Shown here: positions 10,173 through 21,283 of the stretch, one piece after another | Position numbering within the stretch: the first letter of the stretch is position 1 | Layout of the letters: each line of letters begins with the position of its first letter | The notes under the pieces: model-generated | The model's database searches: none | What the model was told of the DNA's origin: nothing | Seen by the model: only the letters and a program-made list of their open reading frames with translations | Position numbers and translations under genes: made by a program | Source: Haematobia irritans | Taxonomy: Eukaryota; Arthropoda; Insecta; Diptera; Muscidae | NCBI RefSeq assembly: GCF_050003625.1 | Contig: NC_134398.1 | Coordinates: 96,743,674-96,807,673, forward strand | Length of the DNA stretch: 64,000 nt | Direction: 5' to 3'

Positions 10173-11964
10173 ATGTACATTAGATAGAGTCACGGCCTAA
10201 AGGAAAAAAAGTTGATGCGGCACCCCCAGTTTTGTAGCATATTCGAAGACAATTTCAGGACACCAAGACTTTATTTTTTTCGTGCACCCTACGATCCCCC
10301 GAAATACAATTTATTGTGCTGTGTCGTCATTTGAAGTCCGATCGAAAAGAAACGCATATCGTTGTTCGTGGATGATCAGGGGCTATATTTCGTGCACTGG
10401 TCATTTTTGACTCTGACGTCAAATTTGATTTTTAATTTTTTTATTTCGCTTCGTATACCCCTATGGTGCCCATTCCCGATAACCATTATAAAGATCTTAA
10501 CAAAATATTAAACTTTTGCTTTTGAAGTATTTACTTATATTCATAAAAAAAAAGTTACAGAGATTTTAAAAAGTCAATAGGTCACAAAAATATGGACAGA
10601 CTTAAAAGATCATGTAGCGAAAGTGATTGTTAGAATTTTAAAACAGTAGGCTCTCAAACTGTTCTAGCAAAAACACATGCACTTTGCATAACGCAGAAAA
10701 TGCCGTAGTGCAAACATCGAGTATGTATTCAAAGGTACCGTTAGAAATTGACAGATAAACAGGTTTTGTGTTCTAAATGCCTTATAAATTAATTTCGTAG
10801 ATGTGAATAACGATGTGCATGTGGTTTCGATCGGACATCATGACAACACAGCAAAAACTATTTGGTGGTGTGTAGGGTGACCTATTGACTTTTTAAAATC
10901 TCTGTAACTTTTTTGTTTATGAATATAAGTAAATACTTCAAAAACAAAAGTTTCATATTTTGTTAAGATCTTTATAATGGTTATCAGAAATGGGCATCAT
11001 AGGGGTACACGAAGCGAAATAAAAAAATTAAAAATCAAATTTGACGTCGGAGTCAAAAATGACCAATGCCCGAAATATAGCCCTTGATCAACCATGAACA
11101 ACGACATGCGTTTCTTTTCGATCGGACTTCAAATGACGACACAGCACAATAAATTGTATTTCGGGGGGTCATAAGGTGCACGGAAAAAAAAATTTTGGTG
11201 TTCTGAAATTGTCTTCGAATATGCTACAAAACTGGGGGTGAGCATCAACTTTTTTTCGTGACTCTATCATAAGCGTAGGAAGGCCTCTGGGGAGGGGGCT
11301 TAGACCCCCCCAGAATAATTTTAGCCCCCCCAGAATTTGAAAACCTATTTACGATTTTACATTTTTCTAAAAATTAAACAAGTATATACAACCGCACAAA
11401 GTTCCGCTAAAGACTTTCATGCACAATCGAATTAATTTAGTTGTGGTAGCAGTTACCGATGGCAATGTTTCAAATCTGATATTTATAAAATAAATCTGTG
11501 GTTGAACTTTTGATTTAGTTGAATAACTAAAGCTCCTTTATTATTTTGTTTAGTCTGGTTTAGTCAATTTAATTAAAAAAAATAGTAATTGATACTATTC
11601 TTTCATAAATTAATATCTTAATAATGCTGCAAAAAAGCATAGCCAAAAATAAGTGAATATCTTCTTTTTGGGTCCGGAAGTGGAGCAAAATTGGCGGAGA
11701 AGCGATGAATGTAAAGGGTGTGAAGTTAAAGTTTTTTTTTAAAGTTGTTTTTAGCCAAGACACAAACCACCAGAAACATTTTTTTTTAATTTTCACTTTT
11801 CAGCGAAAATTCGCACAAAATCAAACGAATTTCATCTTGATTTGTTGCTGTTTGACTAAAAGCAATAAAATATGAACACATTTTGTTACTTATTTTATAT
11901 TTAGACCTTTAAACTATAGGGAGTTAAAACCCAAAAATACGACTAAACTGTTCAAAGCTGATTT

Positions 11965-12590
11965 TGGCTATTTCTGATAGACGATAATGAACCAAAGGGG
12001 GTACACGTTGGTTACCCCAACTGAGGAGCGTACCCCAATGAAAAGCCCATGGGCGTACGTAACCTGTGAGAGGAGAAATCAGGGGGGGGTTCAAATCAAC
12101 TTTATGTCTATTTTTGAACGCATTATGAATACAATTTCTTTTAAATTTTAAAACCAGTAGGCAGCCCAGACTGAGTAGAAAGCTACAGTTGCATTTCCAT
12201 AACCGTAGCGTATTAAAATTTTAAAAGGGGGGCTAAGTAATTTTAGTAAAAATTTCGATATGGATTTTCGCCTATTTACACCCCACGACAACGAACTAAA
12301 GTGGGTATACGTAGGTAGCTGCGCTCTTGGAGCATCCCCCAGTGAAAGCCCTATGGGCGTAGCTCATCTGTGAAAGGAGAAAAGTCAAAGGGGGTAAAAG
12401 TACTTTTTGTTACAATTTCAACTATTTTCAACACTGATTTTCGCCTATTTAGACCCCACAACAACGAACTAAAGTGGGTATACGTAGGTAGCTGCGCTCT
12501 TGGAGCATCCCCCAGTGAAATCCCCATGGGCATACCTAATCTGTGAACGGAGGAAAGTCAAGGAGCGCTAAAATATTTTTTCAGTACTCT
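11965..12590 (-). repeat. Left arm sub-repeats of the foldback element
   Basis: Two good units of about 165 bp (about 12255-12420, 12420-12590) and one degenerate unit (about 11965-12100). Each contains GACAACGAACTAAAGTGGG, a GGAGCATCCCCCAGTGAAA motif and CATGGGCGTA-like words, in the inverse orientation of the right arm. The short frame at 12351-12533 is only a reading of these repeats. Confidence 0.8.
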
Positions 12591-13599
12591 ATAGCGGCAA
12601 ATTTTTTTTAACAAAGGTTTCATATGTGTACCAGTAATATTCGTTTTCGCTTAGTCATGATTTTATCGAATCTATATATTATTATCCTTGAATCATTTAT
12701 TTAAAAAATTTAAATATTTATTGTTGAAAGTTTAATATTTCTACTCGATCATTTTTGCTAACAAAGTTCGCGAACAGAACTATTGTCACTAGAGTTCATA
12801 CACGGTGTAGATGCCAAGTAAGAAGAAGATTATTAAAATTGCGCGCTTTTGATACTGCGTGTAGTTTAATATAACTTTAAACGTGAAAGACAAGGATGGC
12901 AATATAGAGTACCATGACGCCCTTTTTTGTTTTGAAACATTTCAATATATCCAATGTGCAAAACAAGGACGGAGGTATAATTATAGCATTTTGCCGCCCT
13001 TTACCAACATTTTAATGCGAATGCCAACCCAGTAGAATAAATATACTTTATCTTTGCTAATGAAGCTAATATTGTAATATTGTTTATGTAGTTGTTTTGT
13101 ATAGGACTTCTATTATGATTCAACAAAATTTCATTAGCAAAATAAGATATGCATTTTTTATGGGCAATGGTAATTTCGCACGACATTCGACAAATCTGTG
13201 GCGTCTGAACGGCACACAGTAAATATTTGATTTCCAAAATTTTGTCTCGTTTAGTTGGCACCACTTTTCATATGATTGTAACCTAGGGCACAAACATGTA
13301 AAGATAATCGAATTCTATTGCAAAACACCAAAAAGCCCAAAAATATATATATTTATTTCATGTATTCTACATAAAAAGCCAAAAATACAAGTAATTGAAT
13401 TTTATATGCAGAATTATTAGCACGCGCACATCGTTATACGGAGGCAAACATGTATATGAAGAAGCGTTCACATTACAAGATTATTTGTACAAAATTTTGG
13501 AAATACCATGTGCATTATACCGCGTCCAGATAATAAGTTTATCAGGACGCAATGTTGTTGTACAGAATGACTAAAAAATCGAAAATGTTGAAATTGTAA

Positions 13600-14260
13600 G
13601 AAAAAGTACTTTTACCCCCTTTGACTTTTCTCCGTTCACAGATGAGCTACGGCCATTGGGCTTTCACTGGGGGATGCTCCAAGAGTGCAGCTACCTACGT
13701 ATGCCCACTTTAGTTCGTTGTCGTGGGGTGTAACTAGGCGAAAATCAGTGTTGAAATTGTGACAAATATAACATTTACCCCCATTGTGTTTTCTCCTCTC
13801 ACAGATGAGCTACGCCCATGGGGCTTTCACTGGGGGATGCTCCAAGAGTGCAGCTACCGATGTGTACCCACTTTAGTTCGTTGTCGTGGGTTGTAAATAG
13901 GTGAAAATCGGCGTTGAAAATAGTTGAAATTGTAACAAAAAGTACTTTTACCCCTTTTGACTTTTCTCCGTTCACAGATGAGCTACGCTCATGGGGCTTT
14001 CACTGGGGGATGTTCCAAGAGTGCAGCTACCTGCGTATACCCACTTTAGTTCGTTGTCGTGGGGTGTAAATAGGCGAAAATCCATATCGCAATTTTTACT
14101 AAAATTACTTAGCCCCCCTTTTAAAATTTTAATACGCTACGTTTATGGAAATGCAACTATAGCTTTCTACTCAGTCTGGGCTGTCTACTGGTTTTAAAAT
14201 TTAAAAGAAATTGTATTCATAATGCGTTCAAAAATAGACATAAAGTTGATTTGATTTGGA
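13600..14260 (+). repeat. Right arm sub-repeats of the foldback element
   Basis: Three units of about 165 bp (about 13610-13765, 13780-13930, 13945-14095), each with CTTTCACTGGGGGATG, CCACTTTAGTTCGTTGTCG and GGCGAAAATC. They continue into an outer stretch (14095-14260, with TTAATACGCTACG and TAGACATAAAGTTGATTTG) that pairs inversely with 12100-12255. Confidence 0.8.
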
Positions 14261-14502
14261 AGTGCTTTTAAAGTTGTGACATTAGAACAACTCCCATTTT
14301 TTTGCTGGGAAAAGTGTGGAACTACTTTTAGTTGCTTTATTATAAATTAATTGTCGAGTTATTTTGATGCCTATATTGTTATTCATTTTTATGAAATAAA
14401 ACATTAATTGAACCTATAAGTTCAGTCTATAAATTTTCAGCTAGGGGGGCTATAGCCCCCCCCTAGGAAAATTGTCTAGCTACGCTAATGGACTCTATCT
14501 AA

Positions 14503-16680
14503 TGTACATGTTCGAATCTGTCCATAGGAACCTTAATTCTTTCTACTTGGGATTTAGTATGTCTATGAATTTTTGATCTTTGGCATGAAAGGCAATTCTT
14601 CGCCCACGTAATTATTTCTTTACGCATGTTTGGCCAGAAATAGCGACGAGAAATACATTTTCCTAGTGGCTCTAACTCCTGGATGAGAAATCGAATGTAA
14701 TTTTCTAAACACCTCTTCTCGCATGTTATGCGGAACATATGGTCTAGGTGTATTCATTGAAGTTTCACACCACAGATCCACTTCTGAATTCCCAATCTTA
14801 TATAACTTCAAATTTAAATGTTTGTCATCGTTATGTCGAATTGCTATAAGCTCTTTATCACGACCTTGTTCTACATGCAACCGATTCAAATTGAGATCCT
14901 CCCTTTCCATCGATTCCAGTCTGTAGCTTCTGGATAGGGCATCAGCCACTACATTTGATTCTCCTCGAACGTACAGAATATCACTCGTGAATTGAGCTAT
15001 GTATTCTAAATGCCTAGTTTGTCTTGGACTCCTTTCTGTTTTAGAATCAAGTGCGAAATTTTAAGGGTTTATTATATGTATATATGGTGAATTTTCTGCC
15101 TTCTAAGATATATCGGAAATGTTTGATATTCAAATAAATTGCTAACAGTTCACGGTCAAACGTGCTATACTTAGATTCTGACTTTGTCAATTTCTTGGAA
15201 AAGAAAGCCAACGGTTCAATCCGATTTCCGATTACTGTTGCAGTACTCCACCTATTGCAATCTCTGATGCATCTACAGTTAAAGTTAAGGGGGTGTCTTC
15301 ATTAGAGTGGTTCAACAACACATTATCCGCAAAGCAAGACTTAATTCTATCGAACGCTGAAGTGGCAGTATCATTCCAATTTATCAGATTCTTTTTTCGC
15401 TTTTGCGATTCTGTCATTAGTTCTTGTAGAGGGTGTGCGAGCTCCGCCAATCTGGGGATGTATCTATGATAGTAGTTTACCATACCCATAAATTTCTGTA
15501 ACATCTTAAGGGAGGTTCACCTATGGCTGAAACTTTAGACTCGGCTGGTCTAATTCCGGCCTGGGGTATATTGTGACCTAAGAAATCTATGTTTGCATTT
15601 CCGAAAGAACATATCCCTGGCTTTATATTTAGTCCATATTCATAACCGCTGGAAAACTATGTCCAAGTGCATTAAATGTTCTTCTTCAGATTTGCTGGCA
15701 ATTAAAACATCATCCACATATGCAAAAACAAAATCGAATTCCCCTAGTACTTCATTTATAAACCTCTGAAAGATCTGAGAAGCGTTTCTGAGTCCGAAAG
15801 GCATCCGTAAAAATTCAAACATACCGAAAGGGGTAGTTATGGCGGTTTTATGAATATCTTCTTCTGCCATCAGAATTTGGTGATACGCCTGGACTAAATC
15901 AACTTTGGAAAAAATTGTTGTGCCTCTTAAGTTGTAATTGAAATCATGTAAATGCGGTAAAGGATACCTATCAGGTACAGTTACAACGTTCAGTCTTCTG
16001 AAATCTCCACACGGTCGCCAATCGTCTGGTTCCTTTTTAGGACCCAAATGCAAGGGCGAAGCAACATATGAATTTGATGGTCAACAAATGTCAGACTTTA
16101 CTAGAAACTCAAATTCTTTCTTTGCAACTTTGTATTTGAAAGGATCCAATCTTCTTGGTTTCAAGAACGGAAGCGGTCCTGTCGTAGTAAGTCTGTGTAC
16201 TGTTGAATATTTAACGGGTCTTGAATAGTCGGGTTCCGAAATCAGTGTAGGATATTTCCTTAGCAGTTCAATGTATTTGTTTTCTCTCGCGAATGTCTTT
16301 GGTAGTGAGATATTACACAGTTGACCAAAGGTTCTACTGGACAATTTAGTGAGGGGATCCAACAAAGCATTATTCTTTACGTCAATTAGAAGGCCGTATT
16401 TGTGTAAAAAGTCCGCGCCGATGATTGGTTTTTCGATCTTAGCAATAGTAAATACAAATGGAAATTCTCGGCGGAGTCCCAAGTTCACCTGAAGAAGTTT
16501 TCTACCGTACGTCACTATGCTGGAGACATTAGCTGCTGAGAGAACAATATCTGATGTTTTTTGGGAGGATTTAAAAATGAATGCTGGTAACACAGAAATA
16601 TCAGCACAGCTGTCTATTAGAAAATGTAATTTATTTGATCTGTCGTATATGAATAGGCGACGTGTTGCTAATCCTATTTA
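14503..16680 (-). pseudogene. Gypsy-A pol: protease, RT, RNase H, integrase N-terminus (broken)
   Basis: From 16680 down: protease LIDSCADISVLPA, where the usual D-S/T-G triad reads D-S-C, then IIGADFLHKYGLLID. RT follows in a second frame with [34 protein letters not shown] and the YVDD active site (16053-15640). RT thumb/RNase H with KFMGMVNYYHRYIP and LTVDASEIAIGGVLQQ (15504-15232) is followed by a broken stretch with stops (15232-14950). RNase H end ADALSR and the integrase zinc-finger region with HPGVRATRK and a W-x-x-x-C-x-x-C motif (14949-14499) come last. The protein would continue at 10172. Confidence 0.9.
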
Positions 16681-16709
16681 CCTATTGTCAGTCGCCTCGA
16701 CAATGGGTT

Positions 16710-17579
16710 TTACTCGTTTGTTTGGTTCTGACGAGTTACGAAAAAACACGGCTGTTCACATTTCCTAGCACTTTCTCCATATCTATAATGGAACTTGCAG
16801 AGCCATCCTCGGCTGCGGGAGCGTGATATTCCTCTATTAAGCCTGAAACTACGAGGTTGTCGCTGAGTGTCTTCCCAATTCCATCTCATAGCACTTACTT
16901 CTAGCGAATGGTTTTTAAACCCTTCACACAGATTGTTTGTGGCTTGGGCCAAAGTATTAACCATTTTTTCAAGATTGTTTGAATTGGCGTTACCTGAATT
17001 TGTTTGCTCTTGCATAACTTCCCACAAGTTATCTGCTAATTTCGTTAATTGGTCTGAATTCGATAAATTTGATGCAGTCAAAGCAACGCTTAATTTTTTG
17101 GGTAACTTCCTGATCCAAAGTTTTGTTAAAAAATCGGGTCCAAAATTGGTACCTGCTAGCAACGATAGTGACCTAAAAAATTCGGATGGCTTACGATCCC
17201 CTATCTCCGTATTTGACAAAATTTTATCTAGTCTCTTATGTTCACTAATTGTGTGACGCTCTATCAAAATTTGTTTAATTCTTTCGTATCTATCACCAGA
17301 AGGCGGATTTTGAATAAAATCCAAAACAGTCATTACAACTTCTCGAGGTAATGCTGTCACAATGTGTTCATATTTTGCATTGGACTGCGTGATCCCCGTA
17401 TTTGCGAACTGTATTTCTGAGTGAATGAACCACGCCTCCGTACAACTTGTCCAAAATTGGGGCAGTTTCACCGATGCCGCAGAGAATTGAAGTATCCCAG
17501 GTGTCGTGGTTTGTTGGGAAAGCAATTGATCGTGGAAATCCCTTGGATTTCCATTAGGTATGTCTTCCTTTGAACTCAT
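16710..17579 (-). CDS. Gypsy-A gag protein
   Basis: A 289-codon open frame from ATG 17579, about 485 bp inside the 5' LTR. It contains VKLPQFWTSCTEAWFIHSE near residues 36-55, RYERIKQILIERHTISEHKR and GDRKPSEFFRSL in the middle, and LCKFHYRYGESARKCEQPC close to the C-terminus. This is the capsid-type gag of insect gypsy elements; there is no CCHC knuckle, which is normal for that lineage. It ends at a TAA about 30 nt before the protease frame, which has its own stop, so gag and pol are not joined in this copy. Whether the stop is natural is unclear. Confidence 0.85.
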   Translation of the reverse strand: MSSKEDIPNGNPRDFHDQLLSQQTTTPGILQFSAASVKLPQFWTSCTEAWFIHSEIQFANTGITQSNAKYEHIVTALPREVVMTVLDFIQNPPSGDRYERIKQILIERHTISEHKRLDKILSNTEIGDRKPSEFFRSLSLLAGTNFGPDFLTKLWIRKLPKKLSVALTASNLSNSDQLTKLADNLWEVMQEQTNSGNANSNNLEKMVNTLAQATNNLCEGFKNHSLEVSAMRWNWEDTQRQPRSFRLNRGISRSRSRGWLCKFHYRYGESARKCEQPCFFVTRQNQTNE

Positions 17580-18048
17580 ACCGGAGGAGAAGTTTACAAG
17601 GAATAAGAATATTATATCTAATTATGAGGAACGAATTCTATTCTAAATCTTAATCTAGTGTATGAATTATTTTATGATAAGTTGGTTCAATGTTGTATTA
17701 TTAACTTACAACTGCAACACTTTCACTGTCCTCCAGTTATCCTTGTGAATTTTCTAATTCAACTTATCCGTGTCTATGCGATTTTTTTTTGAGATTCTAA
17801 TATCTTTCAAATCGGACTTCTTGATTTCCGTGGACCGTTTTGCAACAATGGAGTCGTCCACAGTCCGTGATGAAATTCCGATGAATACATTTTGAGTTGA
17901 TTTGTTACTCAGGATTCAATTTGGTTTGGCTATGGTCTAACAATTGATGACTTGCATATGTAGAATTCCTCTGACGACATTTAGGGTCAATATCGAAAGT
18001 GAATTCATTTCCCTCAAGGAAGTCGCTTGACTTCGGACTAGCAAAATT

Positions 18049-18061
18049 GGCAGGATCGCCA
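18049..18061 (-). other. Gypsy-A primer binding site
   Basis: Minus strand TGGCGATCCTGCC begins two bases inside the 5' LTR, where a tRNA 3' end would anneal to start minus-strand synthesis. The TGG start fits a tRNA CCA end. I do not assign the tRNA. Confidence 0.65.
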
Positions 18062-18063
18062 GT

Positions 18064-18275
18064 TGTGGGTGCCAAGGGCATATGTTTCCTGAGTGTCCAA
18101 TGATTCGTAAGCCGTTAGGTATTTAATTGTAGCCCCTATTTTATTGTTTATTCTAATCAGATTCGAGTCTATAAAATTATGACAACTAACTGACTAACAA
18201 TATTTTCTATGTCTATCTGTGACAAAATAAAAATATTTGAATTTAAATTCTAAATAAGAAAACAAAGTAGCTACA
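18064..18275 (-). repeat. Gypsy-A 5' LTR, 212 bp
   Basis: Plus strand TGTGGGTGCCAAGGGC to AAGTAGCTACA. In element direction it starts TGTAGCTAC and ends GGCACCCACA. It is intact and followed by the CCCC target duplication. The other LTR matches it over its length once the DD37E insert is removed. Confidence 0.9.
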
Positions 18276-18439
18276 CCCCTTTATGGAAATTTATTTCGTG
18301 CACTTAATTTCTTTTTATTTGCATTGTCAATACTTGTCGTATACGCGTTTGGTTCGATAAACGAAAAGTATGAAACTAACACCGTAAATGGTTTGATCTC
18401 CTCAGTAGCCAATTTTCTATCTTCCTAAAGTTTATTGTC

Positions 18440-19320
18440 TTTGAAACATACAAAAATGGCATTGTAGGATTATCGTTCAGTTCATTGCCTAAGTTGGTCA
18501 TAAATTGATTGCCATAGGCCTTGATGCCCTATTTTTTTTAACAATTCGATAAAATGAGCGGCAATGTGCATAATCAGCGTAATAAAAAGCAAAATATCGA
18601 TGATTTTAAAGTTGGAGTATCTCAAAAATGAATTTCGGAAAAGTACAATGTCCAAAAACCAACTGCGTCTCGAGTTATAAACAGTGGGTGCACCAAACCT
18701 GTACACTGCGGTAGAAGAAAACCTAAGACTACCCCAAAAGAAGATCATATAATCAAAAGAACTATGCAACAATTCAAACAAATATCATCTAAAGTCAAAA
18801 ATTTAATTCAACTGGGTATATACACCAAAACGATCAGATGAGGAGCATTACAAGTCGGAGTGCGATTATACAAAAATGTCAAAAATCACTTAATTCCAAG
18901 AAAACTAGGTTAGCGCGCCTTCAATTTTCATAAAAGTACTACGAATAAAAGTATAACTTGCATTGTTCTGATGGTAGAAGTTTAGTACGAAGGTCCCAAG
19001 GAAAGTCTTAATCCAAGAAATGCAATAAGTTCCATCAATCATGGTGGGGGCAATATTATGGTGTGGGGGTGTTTTTCTGGATAAGTTATTGGCCCGATTT
19101 ATGGAATCGAGGGTATTATGCTGCCGGAAGTCTACAAAAACAATTTGCTCCATGTGCTATTGCCATAAGCATTCCGCGAAATGCCGTCTGCATGGATTAT
19201 TCAGCGCGATTATGACCTCCAGCACACGTGTAAGGTGGTAAAACAATGGATTTCCGATGAAAAATTTCGGGTGCTTGACTGGTCTGCTCTGTCGCCTAAT
19301 GTAAATGTCATAAAATAACC
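18440..19320 (+). pseudogene. Tc1-like transposase remnant
   Basis: Plus strand, in broken frames: GRRKPKTTPKEDHIIKR (DNA-binding/GRPR-like region, about 18705-18760), then SINHGGGNIMVWGCFSG (about 19033-19085, the conserved G-G-x-x-M-V-W-G-C-F-S motif), GIEGIMLPEVYK, IIQRDYDLQHTCK with the second catalytic Asp, and DWSALSPNVNVIK in place of the usual SPDLNPIE. So the last two catalytic motifs are recognisable but the third is mutated. Many stops and frameshifts; no TIRs located. An old DD34E-type Tc1 copy. Confidence 0.8.
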
Positions 19321-19679
19321 TTTGTGTTATATTTTTATACCCTCCACCATAGGATGGGGGTATATTAACTTTGTCATTCCGTTTGTAACACATCGAAATA
19401 TTGCTCTAAGACCCCATAAAGTATATATATTCTGGGTCGTGGTGAAATTCTGAGTCGATCTAAGCATGTCCGTCCGTCCGTCTGTCCGGCTGTCCGTCCG
19501 TCTGTGGAAATCACGCTAACTTCCGAACGAAACAAGCTATCGACTTGAAACTTGGCACAAGTAGTTGTTATTGATGTAGGTCGGATGGTATTGAAAATGG
19601 GCCATATCGGACCACGTTTACGTATAGCCCCCATATAAACCGATCCCCAAATTTGGCTTGGGGAGCCTCCCGGAGCAGC

Positions 19680-20140
19680 AAAATTCATCCGATCCGGTTG
19701 AAATTTGGTACGTGGTCTTAGTATACGGTCTCTAACAACCATGCACAAATTGGTCCATATCGGTCCATAATTATATATAGCCCCCATATAAACCGATCCC
19801 CAGATTTAACCTCCGGAGCCTCTTGGAGGAGCAAAATTCATCCGATCCGGTTGAAATTTAGTACGTGGTCTTAGTATACGGTTTTTAACAATCATGCAAA
19901 AATTGGTCCATATCGGTCCATAATTATATATAGCCCCCATATAAACCGATCCCCAGATTTGACCTCCGGAGCCTCTTGGAAGAGCAAAATTCATCCGATC
20001 CAGTTGAAATTTGGTACATGGTGTTAGTATATGGTCTCTAACAACCATGCAAAAATTGGTCCATATCGGTCCATAATTATATATAGTTCCCATATAAACC
20101 GTCCCCAGATTTGACGTCCGGAGGAGCAAAAGTCATCCGA
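19680..20140 (+). repeat. 153-bp tandem repeat, about three units
   Basis: The word AAATTCATCCGATCCGGTTG recurs at about 19680, 19833 and 19987 with a weaker fourth at about 20130, giving a period near 153 bp. Each unit has TTGGTCCATATCGGTCCATA and CCCCCATATAAACCGATCCC. Minus-strand frames at 19374-20129 with repeating YNYGPIWTN text are only this satellite. Confidence 0.85.
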
Positions 20141-20274
20141 TACGGTTGAAATTTGGTACATTTTGTCAATATATGGCCTCTAACAGCCATGTAAAAATTG
20201 GTCCATATCGGTCTTTAGTTATTACTGCCGATGACTTATTACACAAAAATTGGTCCATATCGCCAAAAATAATC

Positions 20275-20925
20275 TACCAAAACTTTATTTCCATAGAAAA
20301 TTTTGTCAAATTTTATTACTATAGAAAGTTTTGTCAAAATTTCATTTCTATAGAAAGTTTTGTCAAAAGTTTATTTCTATACAAATGTTTGTCAAAACTT
20401 TATTTCCATAGAAAATTTTGTCAAAATTTTATTTCTATAGAAAATTTTGTAATCTACCAAAACTTTATTTCCATAGAAAATTTTGTCAAATGTTATTGCT
20501 ATAGAAAGTTTTGTTAAAATTTCATTTCTATAGAAAGTTTTGTCAAAAGTTTATTTCTATAGAAATGTTTGTCAAAATTTTATTTCTATAGAAAATTTTG
20601 TAAAAAAATTATTTCTGTAGAAAATTTGTCAACATTTTATTTCTATACAAAATTTTGTCAAAATTTCATTTCTATACAAAATTTTGTCAACATTTTATTT
20701 CTATAGAAATTTTTGTCAAAATTGTATTGCTATAGAAAATTTTGTCAACATTTTACTTCCACAGAAAATTTTGTCAACATTTTATTTCTATAGAAAATTT
20801 TGTCAAGTTTTTATTTCTATAGAAAATTTTGTCAAATTTTTATTTCTATAGAAAATTTTGTCAAAATTTTATTTCTATAGAAAATTTTGTCAAGGTTTCA
20901 TTTCTATAGAAAATTTTGTCAAACT
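20275..20925 (+). repeat. 30-bp minisatellite, roughly 22 units
   Basis: Unit close to TTTCTATAGAAAATTTTGTC plus AAAATTTTA, repeated with point changes from 20275 to 20925. TCTATAGA and AAAATTTT are palindromic, so the tract can fold. The plus-strand frame 20146-20517 is a satellite artefact. Confidence 0.9.
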
Positions 20926-21161
20926 AGATTATATACGTATTTAATCGGCCTTTTTTTGTTTAATATATACCCCGTATGGGCTAACTTACAATTTAGAAAA
21001 CAGTGTTAAAAAGTTTTACGATACCTTGCCATCGGCAAGTGTTATCGCAACCCAAGTAATTCGATTGTGGATGACAGCCTTTAGTAGAAGTCCCTACACA
21101 ATCCATGGTGGAGGGTACATAAGATTCGGCCTGGCCGAACTTACGGCCGTATATACTTGTT

Positions 21162-21262
21162 ATTTCTCAAAACAGTTCTGAAAATAATTTCACAACAAAT
21201 ATATAGTTGACATATGAGTGGAATGCAATAATATATATGGCAGTTGCCAGATGAATATATAA
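21162..21262 (-). repeat. Gypsy-B 3' LTR, partial
   Basis: About 100 bp, from TTTCTCAAAACAGTTCTG to CCAGATGAATATATAA, matches 29988-30089. Its remaining part was lost where the Helentron-like element lies. The adjacent minus-strand purine tract GAGGGAAGAAATC (about 21263-21276) marks the start of plus-strand synthesis. Confidence 0.8.
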
Positions 21263-21283
21263 GATTTCTTCCCTCACATCTAT

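Larger units (their letters stand above)
11268..14490. mobile_element. 3.2-kb foldback element with tandem sub-repeats in its arms
   Basis: Inserted in the last bases of the previous element, with 8-bp duplication GACTCTAT (11260-11267, 14491-14498). Ends are CATAAGCGTAG and, inverted, CATTAGCGTAG, each followed by runs of G and C (GGGGGCTTAGACCCCCCC; CTAGGGGGGCTATAGCCCCC). Arms about 11950-12560 and 13600-14260 are mutual inverse copies and are built of units of about 165 bp. The centre 12600-13590 is unique and has no recognisable gene. Architecture resembles Drosophila FB elements, TSD size resembles hAT. Confidence 0.78.
10181..14501. mobile_element. Long-inverted-repeat element with 8-bp TSD (hAT-like), in Gypsy-A
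   Basis: Flanked by the 8-bp duplication ATGTACAT (10173-10180, 14502-14509). Its ends are TAGATAGAGTCACG and the inverse. The element proper is 10181-11267 plus 14499-14501; the rest is the nested element at 11268-14490. Its two arms (about 10190-10600 and 10878-11266) are near-perfect inverse copies of about 400 bp (for example TTAGATCGGACTTCAAATGA-type words on both sides, ATCGGACTTCAAATGACGAC in the right arm), leaving a short unique centre. No ORF. Fold-back structure with hAT-type TSD. Confidence 0.8.
7213..18275 (-). mobile_element. Gypsy-A: full-length Ty3/gypsy LTR retrotransposon with nested insertions
   Basis: Minus-strand element with matching LTRs (7213-9276 with an insertion; 18064-18275, 212 bp), TG..CA ends, 4-bp target duplication CCCC (7209-7212 and 18276-18279), a PBS two bases inside the 5' LTR and a purine tract next to the 3' LTR. 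Order in element direction: gag, protease, RT, RNase H, integrase. The gag style (LPQFW..AWF, GDRKPSEFFR) is like the CsRn1/Kabuki group of gypsy elements (family knowledge, moderate). Three independent transposons sit in it. Coding is dead. Confidence 0.92.
19330..21161 (+). mobile_element. Helentron/DINE-like non-autonomous element with two satellite blocks
   Basis: Starts TTTTTATACCCTCCACCATAGG and ends GGCCGAACTTACGGCC...TATACTTGTTA, with a GC-rich hairpin (TTCGGCCTGGCCGAA) just before the end. Inside are GTCCGTCCGTCTGTCC, a 153-bp tandem block and a 30-bp tandem block. This layout (TATACCC start, tandem core, terminal hairpin, ACTTGTTA end) is that of dipteran DINE-1/SGM-type elements, thought to be Helentron derivatives (inference, no helicase here). 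It sits in the 3' LTR of Gypsy-B, which resumes as TTTCTCAAAACAG. A 5' fragment is at 1163-1385. Confidence 0.65.

Noticed and set aside
9272..17579. Endogenous retrovirus with env (errantivirus)
   Set aside because: No env-like frame lies between integrase and the 3' LTR; the integrase C-terminus ends next to the purine tract.
19374..20129. Minus-strand frames with repeated YNYGPIWTNFCMVV text
   Set aside because: Readings of the 153-bp satellite; no start context and no protein-like composition.
20146..20517. 123-codon plus-strand frame with repeated FISIENFVK text
   Set aside because: It is only the 30-bp minisatellite of the Helentron-like element read in one frame.
20275..20925. CRISPR-like array
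   Set aside because: Units are contiguous without unique spacers, and the DNA is eukaryotic.
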